DNA of 64,000 nt from Fontibacillus puldeungensis (GCF_042678945.1 NZ_JBHTLM010000006.1:186001-250000); one strand, 5' to 3'; counted from the first letter of the stretch, positions 33,005 through 41,880 are shown. Made by a program: numbers and translations. Notes: generated by a model not told the origin, from the sequence alone.

Positions 33005-33664
33005 TTACTGATTCAAATCGGGACGGTGTCCGGTAACAAGATAAACAGCACTTTCTCCGATATTGGTGGCATGATCGGCAATCCGTTCAATATAGCGTCC
33101 AACCAGCGTAAGAAGCATGGCTTGCTGAAGTGATTCCGGTTTATCGATCATATACGAATACAATTCGCGGATCGTTTGACTGTACAAATGATCCACTTCA
33201 TCGTCATCCCTTGCCATTTTGTAAGCCAGGTCCGTGTTCTCATCCAGATATGATTGCAGTGATTCCTTCAGCATCAATATGACCATCTCGGACATCTTCG
33301 GAATATCGATTAACGGCTTAATTAACGTTTGCCCTTCAAGCCGGGTCGTTACCTTTGCAATATCGATCGCTAAATCTCCCATACGTTCAAGATCGCTCGA
33401 TATTTTAAAAGCGACGATAATCCGCCGCAGGTCCTTGGCAACCGGCTGCTGGGTTACAATCAAACGCGAACCGATTTCCATTACCTGTTCTTCCAGTTTA
33501 TTCAGCTCGATATCCCGCTCGACAATTTGCTTAGCTTTGGCCGAATCCAGATTTTGCAGGGCGACGATCGCTTCCGATAGTGCATTCTCAACATGCTCAC
33601 CCATTTGTCTAAGCAACTGGCGTAATTCCTCCAGGTTTTGATCAAATTCCTTTCTTTGAATCAT
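33005..33664 (-). CDS. phoU: phosphate-transport regulatory protein PhoU
   Basis: A 219-residue two-repeat helical protein. The metal-binding signatures of each repeat are seen in the segments DLRRIIVAFKISSDLERMGD and YIERIADHATNIGESAVYLV. PhoU links the Pst transporter to PhoR and limits uptake when phosphate is plentiful. The start at 33664 has AAGGAGG seven bases upstream; an upstream extension would overlap pstB2. It follows pstB2 by 19 bp. Confidence 0.95.
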   Translation of the reverse strand: MIQRKEFDQNLEELRQLLRQMGEHVENALSEAIVALQNLDSAKAKQIVERDIELNKLEEQVMEIGSRLIVTQQPVAKDLRRIIVAFKISSDLERMGDLAIDIAKVTTRLEGQTLIKPLIDIPKMSEMVILMLKESLQSYLDENTDLAYKMARDDDEVDHLYSQTIRELYSYMIDKPESLQQAMLLTLVGRYIERIADHATNIGESAVYLVTGHRPDLNQ

Positions 33665-33683
33665 CTTGCTGTAGCCTCCTTGT

Positions 33684-34439
33684 TTATCCGAAACGACCGG
33701 AAATGTAGTCTTCTGTACGCGAATCTTGAGGGGTGGAGAACAGCTTCTCCGTTTCATCCGCCTCGACGATTTCTCCATTCAGGAAAAAGACAGTTCGTCC
33801 CGAAATTCGCGCCGCCTGATGCATGTTATGCGTTACCATTACGATCGTATACCTATCTTTTAATTGCTGAACCAACTCTTCAATCTTTAAGGTTGAAATC
33901 GGGTCAAGTGCCGAAGTCGCTTCATCCATTAATAAAATATCCGGCTGCACCGCAATAGCCCGTGCAATGCAAAGACGCTGTTGTTGTCCACCAGACAAGC
34001 TAAGGGCCGAGCGTTTCAGGAAATCCTTGACTTCATCCCAGAGGACCGCTTGTCTTAAACTTTGTTCTACAAGTTCATCAAGAGCCGCTTTGCTTTTGAC
34101 ACCATGTAAACGAGGACCATAAGCCACATTATCGTAGATTGATTTCGGGAACGGGTTCGGTTGTTGGAAAACCATACCTACCTGCTTGCGCAGCGCTTCG
34201 ACCTGAACGTCATCCCCGTATATTTCAGTTCCGGCAATTTGTACGGAACCTTCAATTTTGGTACCTGGGATCATATCATTCATTCGGTTCAGTGTTCGCA
34301 GGAGCGTCGACTTCCCGCAGCCCGATGGTCCAATAAATGCGGTAATCGCCTTCTCCGGTATATCCAGGGAAACGTTCTTCAATGCGTGAAATTGCTCATA
34401 GTACAAATTCAACTTCTCAATGTGGATAATCGTATCCAT
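33684..34439 (-). CDS. pstB: phosphate ABC transporter ATPase (second copy)
   Basis: A 251-residue PstB with Walker A GPSGCGKSTLLRTLNRMND, signature LSGGQQQRLCIARAIA, Walker B ILLMDEATSALDPIS and the end DYISGRFG. It is paired with phoU and not with permease genes. It could serve the PstCA permease encoded 10 kb away or act mainly with PhoU in signalling. It has its own promoter with three PhoP repeats and a structured leader. Confidence 0.94.
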   Translation of the reverse strand: MDTIIHIEKLNLYYEQFHALKNVSLDIPEKAITAFIGPSGCGKSTLLRTLNRMNDMIPGTKIEGSVQIAGTEIYGDDVQVEALRKQVGMVFQQPNPFPKSIYDNVAYGPRLHGVKSKAALDELVEQSLRQAVLWDEVKDFLKRSALSLSGGQQQRLCIARAIAVQPDILLMDEATSALDPISTLKIEELVQQLKDRYTIVMVTHNMHQAARISGRTVFFLNGEIVEADETEKLFSTPQDSRTEDYISGRFG

Positions 34440-34459
34440 GTCAGTTCTCCTTCGCTAAG

Positions 34460-34600
34460 TAAACATCCTTGCCTTTGGCGGCCATCCTTATCCCTGAGCA
34501 AGGCCTGCAAAACATGGCCTCATAAAACTTCAAGCACGGTACTCACGTTCGACGAGAGCCCGTGCTGGCGCTTTAGCCCTATGGGATTAGTATGCTCCAG
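34460..34600 (-). promoter_or_regulatory. structured 5' leader of pstB2-phoU
   Basis: On the minus strand the leader holds a hairpin with arms AGCACGG (34560-34566) and CCGTGCT (34533-34539), extended inside by CTC/GAG and CG pairs, then AGGCC/GGCCT (34501-34520) and CCTTGC/GCAAGG elements. It matches no riboswitch class that I can name. The distance from promoter to start is about 190 bases, unusually long. Confidence 0.5.
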
Positions 34601-34645
34601 TACCAAAAACCCATCAACATGTATAAAACAATTTTAGCTTGTTTA

Positions 34646-34684
34646 TGTAAAAGAAAATAATTCGAAATGTAAACACAGTGTAAA
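34646..34684 (-). promoter_or_regulatory. PhoP-box array in front of pstB2-phoU
   Basis: On the minus strand TTTACA occurs at 34679-34684, 34668-34673 and 34646-34651, that is at offsets 0, 11 and 33 bp, all in one 11-bp phase. The last copy can serve as -35, with TTTTAT 17 bases downstream as -10. Confidence 0.78.
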
Positions 34685-34687
34685 ATC

Positions 34688-35839
34688 TTATTCCGGCAGG
34701 GCTAATTGTTCGAGCTCCCTCAATACGAAATCCGTTCTTGAAGCGGCAGTATCCGAAAATTGATACATTTCTCTTCCTCTTGTCTCAACAGCTCGAGCGG
34801 ATTGAACCAGTTCCTCAAACGTCTGGTCAGCTTTTCCCACCCTAATGTGACTTTCCTCCATCTCTACCGCAGTTGAGGTAGCTGTATCAGCCGTTTGTTC
34901 AACAAGGTGATTTACCGTGGCCAGCGATTTCCCGATATCCTCGGAAAGCCGCTTCGTTTGCTCGGACAGTTTTTTCACCTCGCTGGCAACGACGGCAAAT
35001 CCCCGTCCGTGTTCTCCGGCATGTGCCGCTTCAATAGATGCGTTGATGGCAAGCATCCCACTCTGTTCTGCAAGCGCTTGAATATGTGCTGCAATGGACG
35101 ATATCTGTTCCGCTCGTTCCAGCAGCTCCGCCACTTGTTTCTCTTGGGAGCGAGTCATCTCCAGTACTCTGGTAAAAGAAGCCTTAACCTCCTCAAGCTC
35201 CAACCGGCCAGCCTTCGCAAGCCCGCTCATTATTTCCGATTCCCGCAGGCTTCGCTCAGCAGTAGTCGATACGCGTTTAACCGATTGTTTAATCTCGACG
35301 ACACGATCATGGCTTTCCCTAACGGTTATCCGGCGAGATTCGTTCGTCACTCGCTGCAAATCGCGGGAAATCTGCATCAAGTCCTGCACGGTTAGAACCC
35401 CATAAAATTTCCCCCGCTCGGTCATAATCATGCAATCGTAGAAACGGTCATCCTCCCGTCCCAAGGCTGCATCAAGCAAATCTTCAGCCGGCATCGTTAG
35501 TTCACATATGAGAGGGAGTTTGTCAGCGAAAAGCAGGGCCGGACGATCATAAAACAAATCCGCCGCAAATCTGCCCGTCAAATGGCGGTAGAAGCGATCA
35601 CGCATTAGAAGTCCCAGCGGCTGTTCAGCCTCATCACAGCACACAATACAGGAAATATCCTCCTGCTTTCGAAATAACTGCAGAACATTCCGGCATAATT
35701 CGCCGAGCCCAATAACGGGAACGTTTCTACAATAAGGACGGGGGCTAATCATCTGCCCAGCATCCATGTCGGGACGCTCTAAAACCGCAACAGCTTCATT
35801 TTCCAACTCTAACACTCCCCGAAAAAAAGATGCGTTCAT
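34688..35839 (-). CDS. soluble methyl-accepting-like sensor with CBS-type N-terminus
   Basis: A 383-residue cytoplasmic protein without membrane segments. Residues 40-150 have two segments, GLLMRDRFYRHLTG and KFYGVLTVQDLMQIS, resembling a CBS-domain pair. Residues 155-380 are a coiled-coil signalling domain with the tip sequence LAEQSGMLAINASIEAAHAG and RGFAVVASEVKKLSEQTKRL, as in chemoreceptors. It lies between phoP and pstB2, after a terminator. It may couple a cytoplasmic cue to a CheA kinase or bind a nucleotide; link with phosphate control is suggested only by position. Confidence 0.82.
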   Translation of the reverse strand: MNASFFRGVLELENEAVAVLERPDMDAGQMISPRPYCRNVPVIGLGELCRNVLQLFRKQEDISCIVCCDEAEQPLGLLMRDRFYRHLTGRFAADLFYDRPALLFADKLPLICELTMPAEDLLDAALGREDDRFYDCMIMTERGKFYGVLTVQDLMQISRDLQRVTNESRRITVRESHDRVVEIKQSVKRVSTTAERSLRESEIMSGLAKAGRLELEEVKASFTRVLEMTRSQEKQVAELLERAEQISSIAAHIQALAEQSGMLAINASIEAAHAGEHGRGFAVVASEVKKLSEQTKRLSEDIGKSLATVNHLVEQTADTATSTAVEMEESHIRVGKADQTFEELVQSARAVETRGREMYQFSDTAASRTDFVLRELEQLALPE

Positions 35840-35918
35840 GCTAGAATCATAGAAATCTTATATTTGGGGTGTATTTTCGGTACTTTAGGCCTGTGTAAAA
35901 TTAACTATTTGACGTTTA

Positions 35919-35957
35919 GAAAAAAACACCCATCATGAAGGGATTACATGATAGGTG
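35919..35957 (-). terminator. terminator overlapping the 3' end of phoP
   Basis: CACCTATCATG and CATGATGGGTG pair over 11 bp and are followed by TTTTTTT on the minus strand. The 5' arm encodes the last codons of phoP and the stop codon lies in the loop. The plus strand also ends in T8. Confidence 0.9.
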
Positions 35958-36669
35958 CCTTTTTTTTATTTACTACCAGCTTGTAGCCAACCCCACGGAT
36001 GGAGTCTATATGTACGGACTGAGGATCCAGCTCTAGCTTCTTACGAAGGGAGCTGACATGAACATCTACCGTTCGTTGACCACCAATATAGTCAAATCCC
36101 CAAACCGCGTTCATTAAATCGTCCCTCGTCATAACAACTCCGGGTTTTCGAGCCAGATATAGCAGCACTTCGAATTCCTTCGGTCTTAGTGTGATCGCCT
36201 CACCATTTAAAGTAACCTCGTATTTCTCCGGATAAATGGTTAACGCGCCAAGCGAAATTTGTGGATTATCCTGACTCAGAGGCTTCTCTCTTTCCTCCTG
36301 GCCGTTGGACCTGCGAAGAACAGCAGCAACCCGGGCAAGCAGTTCTGCTACGCCAAACGGTTTCGTAATGTAATCATCCGCCCCGGACTTCAGGCCCTGG
36401 ACCACTTCTTCTTCGGCATTTTTGGCGGTTAAGATAATGACCGGCGTCATTACTCCCTCACTTCTCAGCCTCGACATAATCTCAAATCCGTTCATCCCCG
36501 GCAGCATTAAATCAAGCAGAATCAAGTCAAACTCTTGATGGAGCGCAGTTTCATAACCTGTCTGCCCGTGTTCTTCTACGACAACTTCATATCCTTCACT
36601 AGAAAGATTGTAAGATAAAAGCCTAGATAACGTCGGTTCATCCTCAATAACTAATAGACGCTGTGTCAT
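35944..36669 (-). CDS. phoP: response regulator PhoP
   Basis: A 241-residue OmpR-family regulator. The receiver has the acidic pair E9-D10, phospho-acceptor Asp53 in LILLDLMLPGMNG and Lys in ILTAKNAEEE. The winged-helix output domain ends VWGFDYIGGQRTVDVHVSSL and IRGVGYKLV, as in PhoP. The start at 36669 has GGGGGG four bases upstream. It lies downstream of phoR with a 147-bp gap containing its own PhoP box, so it can autoregulate apart from phoR. Confidence 0.92.
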   Translation of the reverse strand: MTQRLLVIEDEPTLSRLLSYNLSSEGYEVVVEEHGQTGYETALHQEFDLILLDLMLPGMNGFEIMSRLRSEGVMTPVIILTAKNAEEEVVQGLKSGADDYITKPFGVAELLARVAAVLRRSNGQEEREKPLSQDNPQISLGALTIYPEKYEVTLNGEAITLRPKEFEVLLYLARKPGVVMTRDDLMNAVWGFDYIGGQRTVDVHVSSLRKKLELDPQSVHIDSIRGVGYKLVVNKKKAPIM

Positions 36670-36772
36670 AGAACCCCCCATTTATTTTACGTACGAGTTC
36701 AAAAAAAGAATGATCGCACATTTAAACCAGCATGGATTTACATCTCATGACAAGCTCAGCATATCACGACAT

Positions 36773-36789
36773 TGTTAACTCGGTGTAAA
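36773..36789 (-). promoter_or_regulatory. PhoP box in front of phoP
   Basis: On the minus strand TTTACA (36784-36789) and TTAACA (36773-36778) stand 11 bp apart, a canonical PhoP repeat pair, about 105 bp upstream of phoP. Confidence 0.75.
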
Positions 36790-36816
36790 ATATTAAAAAA
36801 ACGGTTTACACAAGGA

Positions 36817-38616
36817 TTAGTTTTCAAAAGGATGCATCAAAGGAAGCTCCAAAATAAACGATGAGCCTTCCCCAACCCTGCTCTCTACACGGATCGTGCC
36901 ATGATGCAGTTCGACAAGGTGCTTCACGATCGAAAGGCCGAGTCCTGTACCTCCTGAACTGCGAGATCTCGCTTTATCAACGCGATAGAAACGTTCAAAG
37001 ATACGCGGCAAATCTTTTTTCGGAATACCAATCCCTGTATCGCTTACGGTAAACCTGATTTGCTCCTCCTCTCCTCCTTCGTTGATGATTTCGGCGTCTA
37101 CGCGGACCCTTCCTCCCTCTTGGGTATAGCTAATTGCGTTGGAGAGAAGATTCATGAATATTTGCTGCAGCCGGTCTTCATCTCCCTCGATGAAGAGATG
37201 TTCGGGGATGTCATGTGTCATAACGATAGATTTCTTCTTAGCCGCCGGAAGCAGTACTTCATAGATGTTGTCGATCAAATCCTTGATTTGCACAGGCGCG
37301 TATTCCAGAGGTATCCGCTTGGACTCAATCTTGGACAATTCGAGTATATCCCCTATCAGACGGTTGAGGCGATCGCCTTCGTCATAAATAATTTGCAAGA
37401 AAGAACGTGTGGTCTCCTCGTCTTTAACCCCACCAGCCAGAAGCGTCTCGGCAAAGCCTTTAACGGCGGCAATCGGTGTTTTAAGCTCGTGGGACACATT
37501 GGCCACGAACTCACTTCGCATCCGTTCCAGCCTACGAATGTCCGTAACATCCTGAAGGAGGAAAAGCATGCCCCGGTAGCTGTCGTCATCTTCAAACATC
37601 GGCACGCCATCAAACATCAGGATTTTCTCCTCGGGATCGTAAACGGTTCGTTCCTCCCGCAAAAAATCCTTGCGTTCAATCCCTTCCTCAACAAACTTAT
37701 GCAACTCAAAATTCCTTTTCAGTTCATGATAGGATTTTCCAAGTAGCAGGTCGCCTTTCATGTGCAAAATCCGTTCTGCCTCCCGGTTGATCAGAGCAAC
37801 CTTACTGGAGGCATCCACCATAAGGATACCCCCAGTCATGTTGGCCAGAACGCTTTGCATTAGGTCCTCATTATCACGAATCCGCTTCAGCTGCTGCTGC
37901 AGACTGTCTGCCATTCCATTAATGGCTTGCCCCAACTGTCCGATTTCATCGCGCCGTCTGAGCCTAACTCTGGCATCATAATCGAGCTTCGAGATTCGGT
38001 TCGCTACTCGTGTAATTTGTACAAGCGGCTTGGTCAGCCCCGTTGCCACCCGATAGCTAATCAATGCTGCAAGGAGAAAGAGAATGAGAAGACCTCCCGA
38101 CATGAGCAGAAAGCCCTGCTTCAGGCCTTTCTCAACGGCAGCCAGACTCATTGATAAGCGGATGTATCCGTCGAACCCTTCCTTGGAGGTCACGCGATGA
38201 GCAACATATAACATGTTCTCCCCGATCGTATCACTGAAACGGATTGCGCTGCCGACCTCCCCTTTTGAGGCAGATACGATTTCCTTTCGATGGCTGTGGT
38301 TGTCCATCTCTTCAGCCGCCATATCAGAATCGCCGATAACCGTACCATCCAGGTTGATAAAAGTGACCCGCGAATCGGTCATTTTCTCCAATTTTTTAGC
38401 CTGCTCCGTATAATACGTTTTTGCCTCAGCCTTACCATCCGCTGGAACGAAATGCAATGTACTTTCCAATAACTTGATTTCCCGCGCCATGTTCTCCTCC
38501 AAAGCGCGGATATGCGAATCCTTGAACAGTTGTGCCATCGTTATACCCGACGCTAACATCGATATGCCGACGAGCCCCATCAGGATTAGTGTTAGTCGTG
38601 TACGAAATGTTTTCAT
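36817..38616 (-). CDS. phoR: sensor histidine kinase PhoR
   Basis: A 599-residue membrane kinase. Order: TM1 (about 8-28), extracytoplasmic sensor (about 30-165), TM2 (about 170-190), HAMP (TGLTKPLVQITRVANRISKL), PAS (about 250-350), HisKA with His376 in ANVSHELKTPIAAVKGFAET, and HATPase with NAISYTQEGG, DTGIGIPKKDLPRIFERFYR and GGTGLGLSIVKHLVE. This is the PhoR layout of Bacillales. It starts two bases after the fumarase stop, so the two are one transcript. In B. subtilis phoR follows phoP; here it precedes it. Confidence 0.9.
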   Translation of the reverse strand: MKTFRTRLTLILMGLVGISMLASGITMAQLFKDSHIRALEENMAREIKLLESTLHFVPADGKAEAKTYYTEQAKKLEKMTDSRVTFINLDGTVIGDSDMAAEEMDNHSHRKEIVSASKGEVGSAIRFSDTIGENMLYVAHRVTSKEGFDGYIRLSMSLAAVEKGLKQGFLLMSGGLLILFLLAALISYRVATGLTKPLVQITRVANRISKLDYDARVRLRRRDEIGQLGQAINGMADSLQQQLKRIRDNEDLMQSVLANMTGGILMVDASSKVALINREAERILHMKGDLLLGKSYHELKRNFELHKFVEEGIERKDFLREERTVYDPEEKILMFDGVPMFEDDDSYRGMLFLLQDVTDIRRLERMRSEFVANVSHELKTPIAAVKGFAETLLAGGVKDEETTRSFLQIIYDEGDRLNRLIGDILELSKIESKRIPLEYAPVQIKDLIDNIYEVLLPAAKKKSIVMTHDIPEHLFIEGDEDRLQQIFMNLLSNAISYTQEGGRVRVDAEIINEGGEEEQIRFTVSDTGIGIPKKDLPRIFERFYRVDKARSRSSGGTGLGLSIVKHLVELHHGTIRVESRVGEGSSFILELPLMHPFEN

Positions 38617-38618
38617 CT

Positions 38619-40166
38619 TTATTTGAACACCGGTTCCTTGAATGCGGCCAGTTTTTCAAGCGAAGCTTTCTCTACACCCGCATGCAGGCTGTCTCCATGT
38701 GAGTCCATCGTAACGATGGCGGCGAAGCCCTCAACATCTAAATGCCACATCGCTTCCGGAATACCAAATTCCATAAAATCAACGCCATTAACCTTTTTAA
38801 TGCATTCGGCGTAATACTGAGCGGCCCCGCCAATAGCATTCAAATATACGCCACCGTGCTCTTTTAGCGCAGCCAGCGTTTTAGGGCCCATTCCGCCTTT
38901 GCCAATAACGGCGCGGATCCCGAATTTTTTCATAATATCACCTTGATAAGGTTCCTCGCGGATGCTGGTTGTCGGCCCGGCCGCTTTGACATGCCAGCCT
39001 TCTTCATCTTTCAGCATCACCGGTCCGCAGTGGTAAATCACTGCACCGTTCAGATCAACCGGAGAATCGTGATCCATCAAATACTTATGAAGCGCATCGC
39101 GGCCGGTATGCATTTCCCCTTGGATGATTACCACGTCGCCAACCCGCAGCTCCCGCACCTGCTCCTCAGTGATTGGGGTATGCAGCACAATCTCCCGGCT
39201 CTTAGAGGATTCCATTTCTTTGGGTTCACCCGCCGCATTCTCTGTTTTCCGCTCGACAGACACTTCGCTGCCGCGTTCATACACCCATTTGGCGATTTCG
39301 CCTGTGGCCGGATTAATTTCCACTCCTTGGCGCCGGAACGCCCAGCAGTTGTACGCTACAGACACAAAAAAGCTGGCTGGCAGCCGATTGGCAGCGCCAA
39401 CCTTGCAGCCGAGCAGCGTGACTTCACCGCCAAAGCCCATCGTCCCAATACCCAGCTGATTGGCGGCCTCCATGATGTACTTCTCCAGTCGATCCAGCTC
39501 TTGCACCGGGTTGACGTCATCGACAGGTCGGAATAACTGCTTCTTAGCCAGTTCGTAACCGGTAGTTCTGTCACCGCCGATCCCTACGCCGAGAAAGCCG
39601 GCGCTGCAGCCTTGGCCTTGTGCTTGATAAACGGCGTGTAATATACATTTACGTATTCCGTCGAGATCTCGTCCCGCGCGACCTAAGCCTTCGAGTTCAG
39701 TTGGCAAGCTGTACTGTATATTTTTATTTTCACAGCCCCCGCCTTTTAGAATAAGTCGTATATCAATATATTCATGCTCCCACTGCTCGAAATGAATCAC
39801 CGGGGTACCCGGACCAAGGTTGTCTCCACTGTTTTCTCCGGTAAGCGAATCAACAGAGTTGGGCCGGAGCTTTCCGTTTTTTGTAGCTTTCTGAACAGCT
39901 GCAGCAATATCCCGTTTCATTTTGATTTGGTTTGCACCAACCGGAGTGTGTACAATAAAGGTAGGCATTCCAGTATCCTGGCATATCGGAGAAACCTGCT
40001 CCTCAGCCATCTTAATATTTCGTGAAATGGTTGATAGTGCTAACCCGGCGCGCGTCGCCTCGTTCTCACTGGCCCACCCGCGATTTACCGCACGGCGGAC
40101 ATCTCCCGGCAGTTGGGTTGATGTTTCTACAATTAATTGATATACGCTTTCTTCAAACTGGTGCAT
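38619..40166 (-). CDS. fumA: class I (Fe-S) fumarate hydratase
   Basis: A 515-residue TCA-cycle enzyme converting fumarate to malate with a [4Fe-4S] cluster. The cluster cysteines lie in SPICQDTGMP (Cys62), KGGGCENKN and GQGCSAGFLGV. The N-terminal alpha part and C-terminal beta part (from VGDVVIIQGEMHTGRDALHK) are fused in one chain. The enzyme is oxygen-sensitive and uses a different fold from the class II FumC of B. subtilis. It is co-transcribed with phoR, which is an unusual pairing. Confidence 0.95.
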   Translation of the reverse strand: MHQFEESVYQLIVETSTQLPGDVRRAVNRGWASENEATRAGLALSTISRNIKMAEEQVSPICQDTGMPTFIVHTPVGANQIKMKRDIAAAVQKATKNGKLRPNSVDSLTGENSGDNLGPGTPVIHFEQWEHEYIDIRLILKGGGCENKNIQYSLPTELEGLGRAGRDLDGIRKCILHAVYQAQGQGCSAGFLGVGIGGDRTTGYELAKKQLFRPVDDVNPVQELDRLEKYIMEAANQLGIGTMGFGGEVTLLGCKVGAANRLPASFFVSVAYNCWAFRRQGVEINPATGEIAKWVYERGSEVSVERKTENAAGEPKEMESSKSREIVLHTPITEEQVRELRVGDVVIIQGEMHTGRDALHKYLMDHDSPVDLNGAVIYHCGPVMLKDEEGWHVKAAGPTTSIREEPYQGDIMKKFGIRAVIGKGGMGPKTLAALKEHGGVYLNAIGGAAQYYAECIKKVNGVDFMEFGIPEAMWHLDVEGFAAIVTMDSHGDSLHAGVEKASLEKLAAFKEPVFK

Positions 40167-40283
40167 AATCCAAGATTTCCCCTCTCATTCTTCGGATAAA
40201 CACTTTCGCTTAAATCACCGTAAATGTATGCATAGCTATATGCTCTTCAATAGATTTATAATAACATAATAAAACCTTCCAGG

Positions 40284-40304
40284 TTGACAATTTTTGTACA
40301 AAAA
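40284..40304 (+). promoter_or_regulatory. promoter element and palindrome before the HD-domain gene
   Basis: A TTGACA at 40284-40289 is followed at once by the perfect palindrome TTTTTGTACAAAAA (40291-40304). A -10 (TATATG or similar) lies 19 bases after the -35, so the spacing is long. A repressor site is likely. Confidence 0.45.
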
Positions 40305-40334
40305 TAACTATATGATAAGAGAGGTTTATCACTG

Positions 40335-40955
40335 ATGAGCTATCATTTTTCAGCTTATATGTACCGCTTGCGCTCGATTCAGCGCTGGAGTCTGATGCGC
40401 AGCACTGCGGCTGATAATGTCGCAGAGCATTCCTACCATGTGGCACTTCTAACGCACCTGCTCTGCGAGGTAGGGAACCACCTATACAATAGGAGCTTAA
40501 ACTCAGAAAGAGCAGCTGTTCTGGCTCTATTTCATGACGCTACCGAAGTATTTACCGGTGATATACCTACTCCGGTGAAGCATCACAATCCGCGGCTGCT
40601 GTCCAATTTTCGAGAGATGGAGGATATTGCCGCCGAGCGGCTGCTAGGCATGGTTCCCCCAGAATTGAAGCAAAGCTACACCTCCCTGCTTTCCCCTGGT
40701 AAAGCTATCGCTTCCGGCTCCAATGAGGATGCGGAGCTTCTGAAATATGTAAAAGCAGCGGACAGCCTGGACGCCTACTTAAAATGCGCCTGGGAGCTCA
40801 CTTCCGGCAACCGTGAGTTCGCTGTCGCCAAAAGCCAGCTGTTGGAGAAGCTGCAGCGGCTCGATTTACCGGAAGTTGCTTATTTCCTGGAGCACCTCGC
40901 TCCTAGCTTTGAGATGACTCTGGATGAGCTGTCTGAGCCTACCAACGGTGAATAA
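40335..40955 (+). CDS. HD-domain 5'-deoxynucleotidase, YfbR-like
   Basis: A 206-residue HD phosphohydrolase. Metal ligands are seen in VAEHSYHVALLTHLL and ALFHDATEVFTGDIPTPVK, with the HD pair at residues 67-68. The pattern and length match YfbR, which dephosphorylates deoxyribonucleoside 5'-monophosphates. It is divergent from fumarase and stands alone. Confidence 0.88.
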   Translation: MSYHFSAYMYRLRSIQRWSLMRSTAADNVAEHSYHVALLTHLLCEVGNHLYNRSLNSERAAVLALFHDATEVFTGDIPTPVKHHNPRLLSNFREMEDIAAERLLGMVPPELKQSYTSLLSPGKAIASGSNEDAELLKYVKAADSLDAYLKCAWELTSGNREFAVAKSQLLEKLQRLDLPEVAYFLEHLAPSFEMTLDELSEPTNGE

Positions 40956-40967
40956 AAGGATACTGAT

Positions 40968-41837
40968 TCATCCGTTTACAATTTCTCCTCCGTTGATATG
41001 AAGCACCTGGCCACTCATATACGAAGAGTCATCCGAAGCAAGGAAAACGTAGGCCGGAGCTACCTCCTCCGGTTGACCAGGACGCTGCATTGGGGTAGTT
41101 CCGCCAAACTCAGCTACTTGCTGCTGGTCGAAAGTCGATGGAATGAGCGGCGTCCATATCGGGCCTGGGGCCACTGCATTGACACGGATACCTTTATTAC
41201 CAATGAGGTTCATTGATAGAGAGCGGGTAAAGCTCACGATCGCCCCTTTAGTCGCGGAGTAGTCGAGCAGTTGAGGATTACCTTTATAGGCCGTCACCGA
41301 TGTGGTATTAATAATGGTGCTGCCTTTTTTCAAATGCGGAAGGACAGCTTTCGTTAAATAAAACATAGAGAACAGGTTCGTTCGAAAGGTTCTTTCCAAC
41401 TGCTGTGCAGTAATGGCGGTGATATCCTGTTGGGGATGCTGCTCTGCCGCATTATTCACCAAAATATCAATTCGCCCGAAGAAATCCATTGTTTGTTTAA
41501 CGATTTGGGTGGCAAAAGCCTCTACTCCGATATCTCCGGCAATCAGTAAACATCTTCGTCCCTCCTGCTCAACTTCCTGCTTCGTCTTTTCAGCATCGCT
41601 ATGCTCACTTAAGTAAACGATCGATACATCCGTACCTTCCTTGGCATAAGCTACGGCAATCGCCCGCCCGATTCCGCTATCACCACCGGTAATTATCGCG
41701 ACCTTACCCTGCAATTTACCAGCAGCTTTATAGTTTCCTTCATACTGAGGCTGAGGGTGCATTTGTGCCTCGATACCGGGCTGCTGATTTTGGTGCTGGG
41801 GAGGCATGGTCTGCTTCGATTGTCCATTTTCTGCCAT
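40968..41837 (-). CDS. SDR-family oxidoreductase (general-stress YdaD/YhdF type)
   Basis: A 289-residue NAD(P)-dependent short-chain dehydrogenase. The dinucleotide motif is VAIITGGDSGIGRAIAVAYA, NNAAEQHPQQ gives the NNAG-like element, and the catalytic YxxxK is in LDYSATKGA. The Gln/Pro-rich N-terminal extension (about residues 1-40) is typical of the stress-induced YdaD/YhxC group. The substrate is unknown. Confidence 0.9.
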   Translation of the reverse strand: MAENGQSKQTMPPQHQNQQPGIEAQMHPQPQYEGNYKAAGKLQGKVAIITGGDSGIGRAIAVAYAKEGTDVSIVYLSEHSDAEKTKQEVEQEGRRCLLIAGDIGVEAFATQIVKQTMDFFGRIDILVNNAAEQHPQQDITAITAQQLERTFRTNLFSMFYLTKAVLPHLKKGSTIINTTSVTAYKGNPQLLDYSATKGAIVSFTRSLSMNLIGNKGIRVNAVAPGPIWTPLIPSTFDQQQVAEFGGTTPMQRPGQPEEVAPAYVFLASDDSSYMSGQVLHINGGEIVNG

Positions 41838-41880
41838 TAATTATTCTCCTTCATCGTGTTGTCGTAAAATTCTCTATTCC

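Noticed and set aside
34460..34600. Known riboswitch (c-di-GMP, glmS, others) in the pstB2 leader
   Set aside because: Some short strings look similar (GCGCC, CACGGG), but the conserved cores of these classes are absent.
37060..37746. 228-codon open frame antisense to phoR
   Set aside because: Opposite to a strongly supported kinase; no domain and no promoter.
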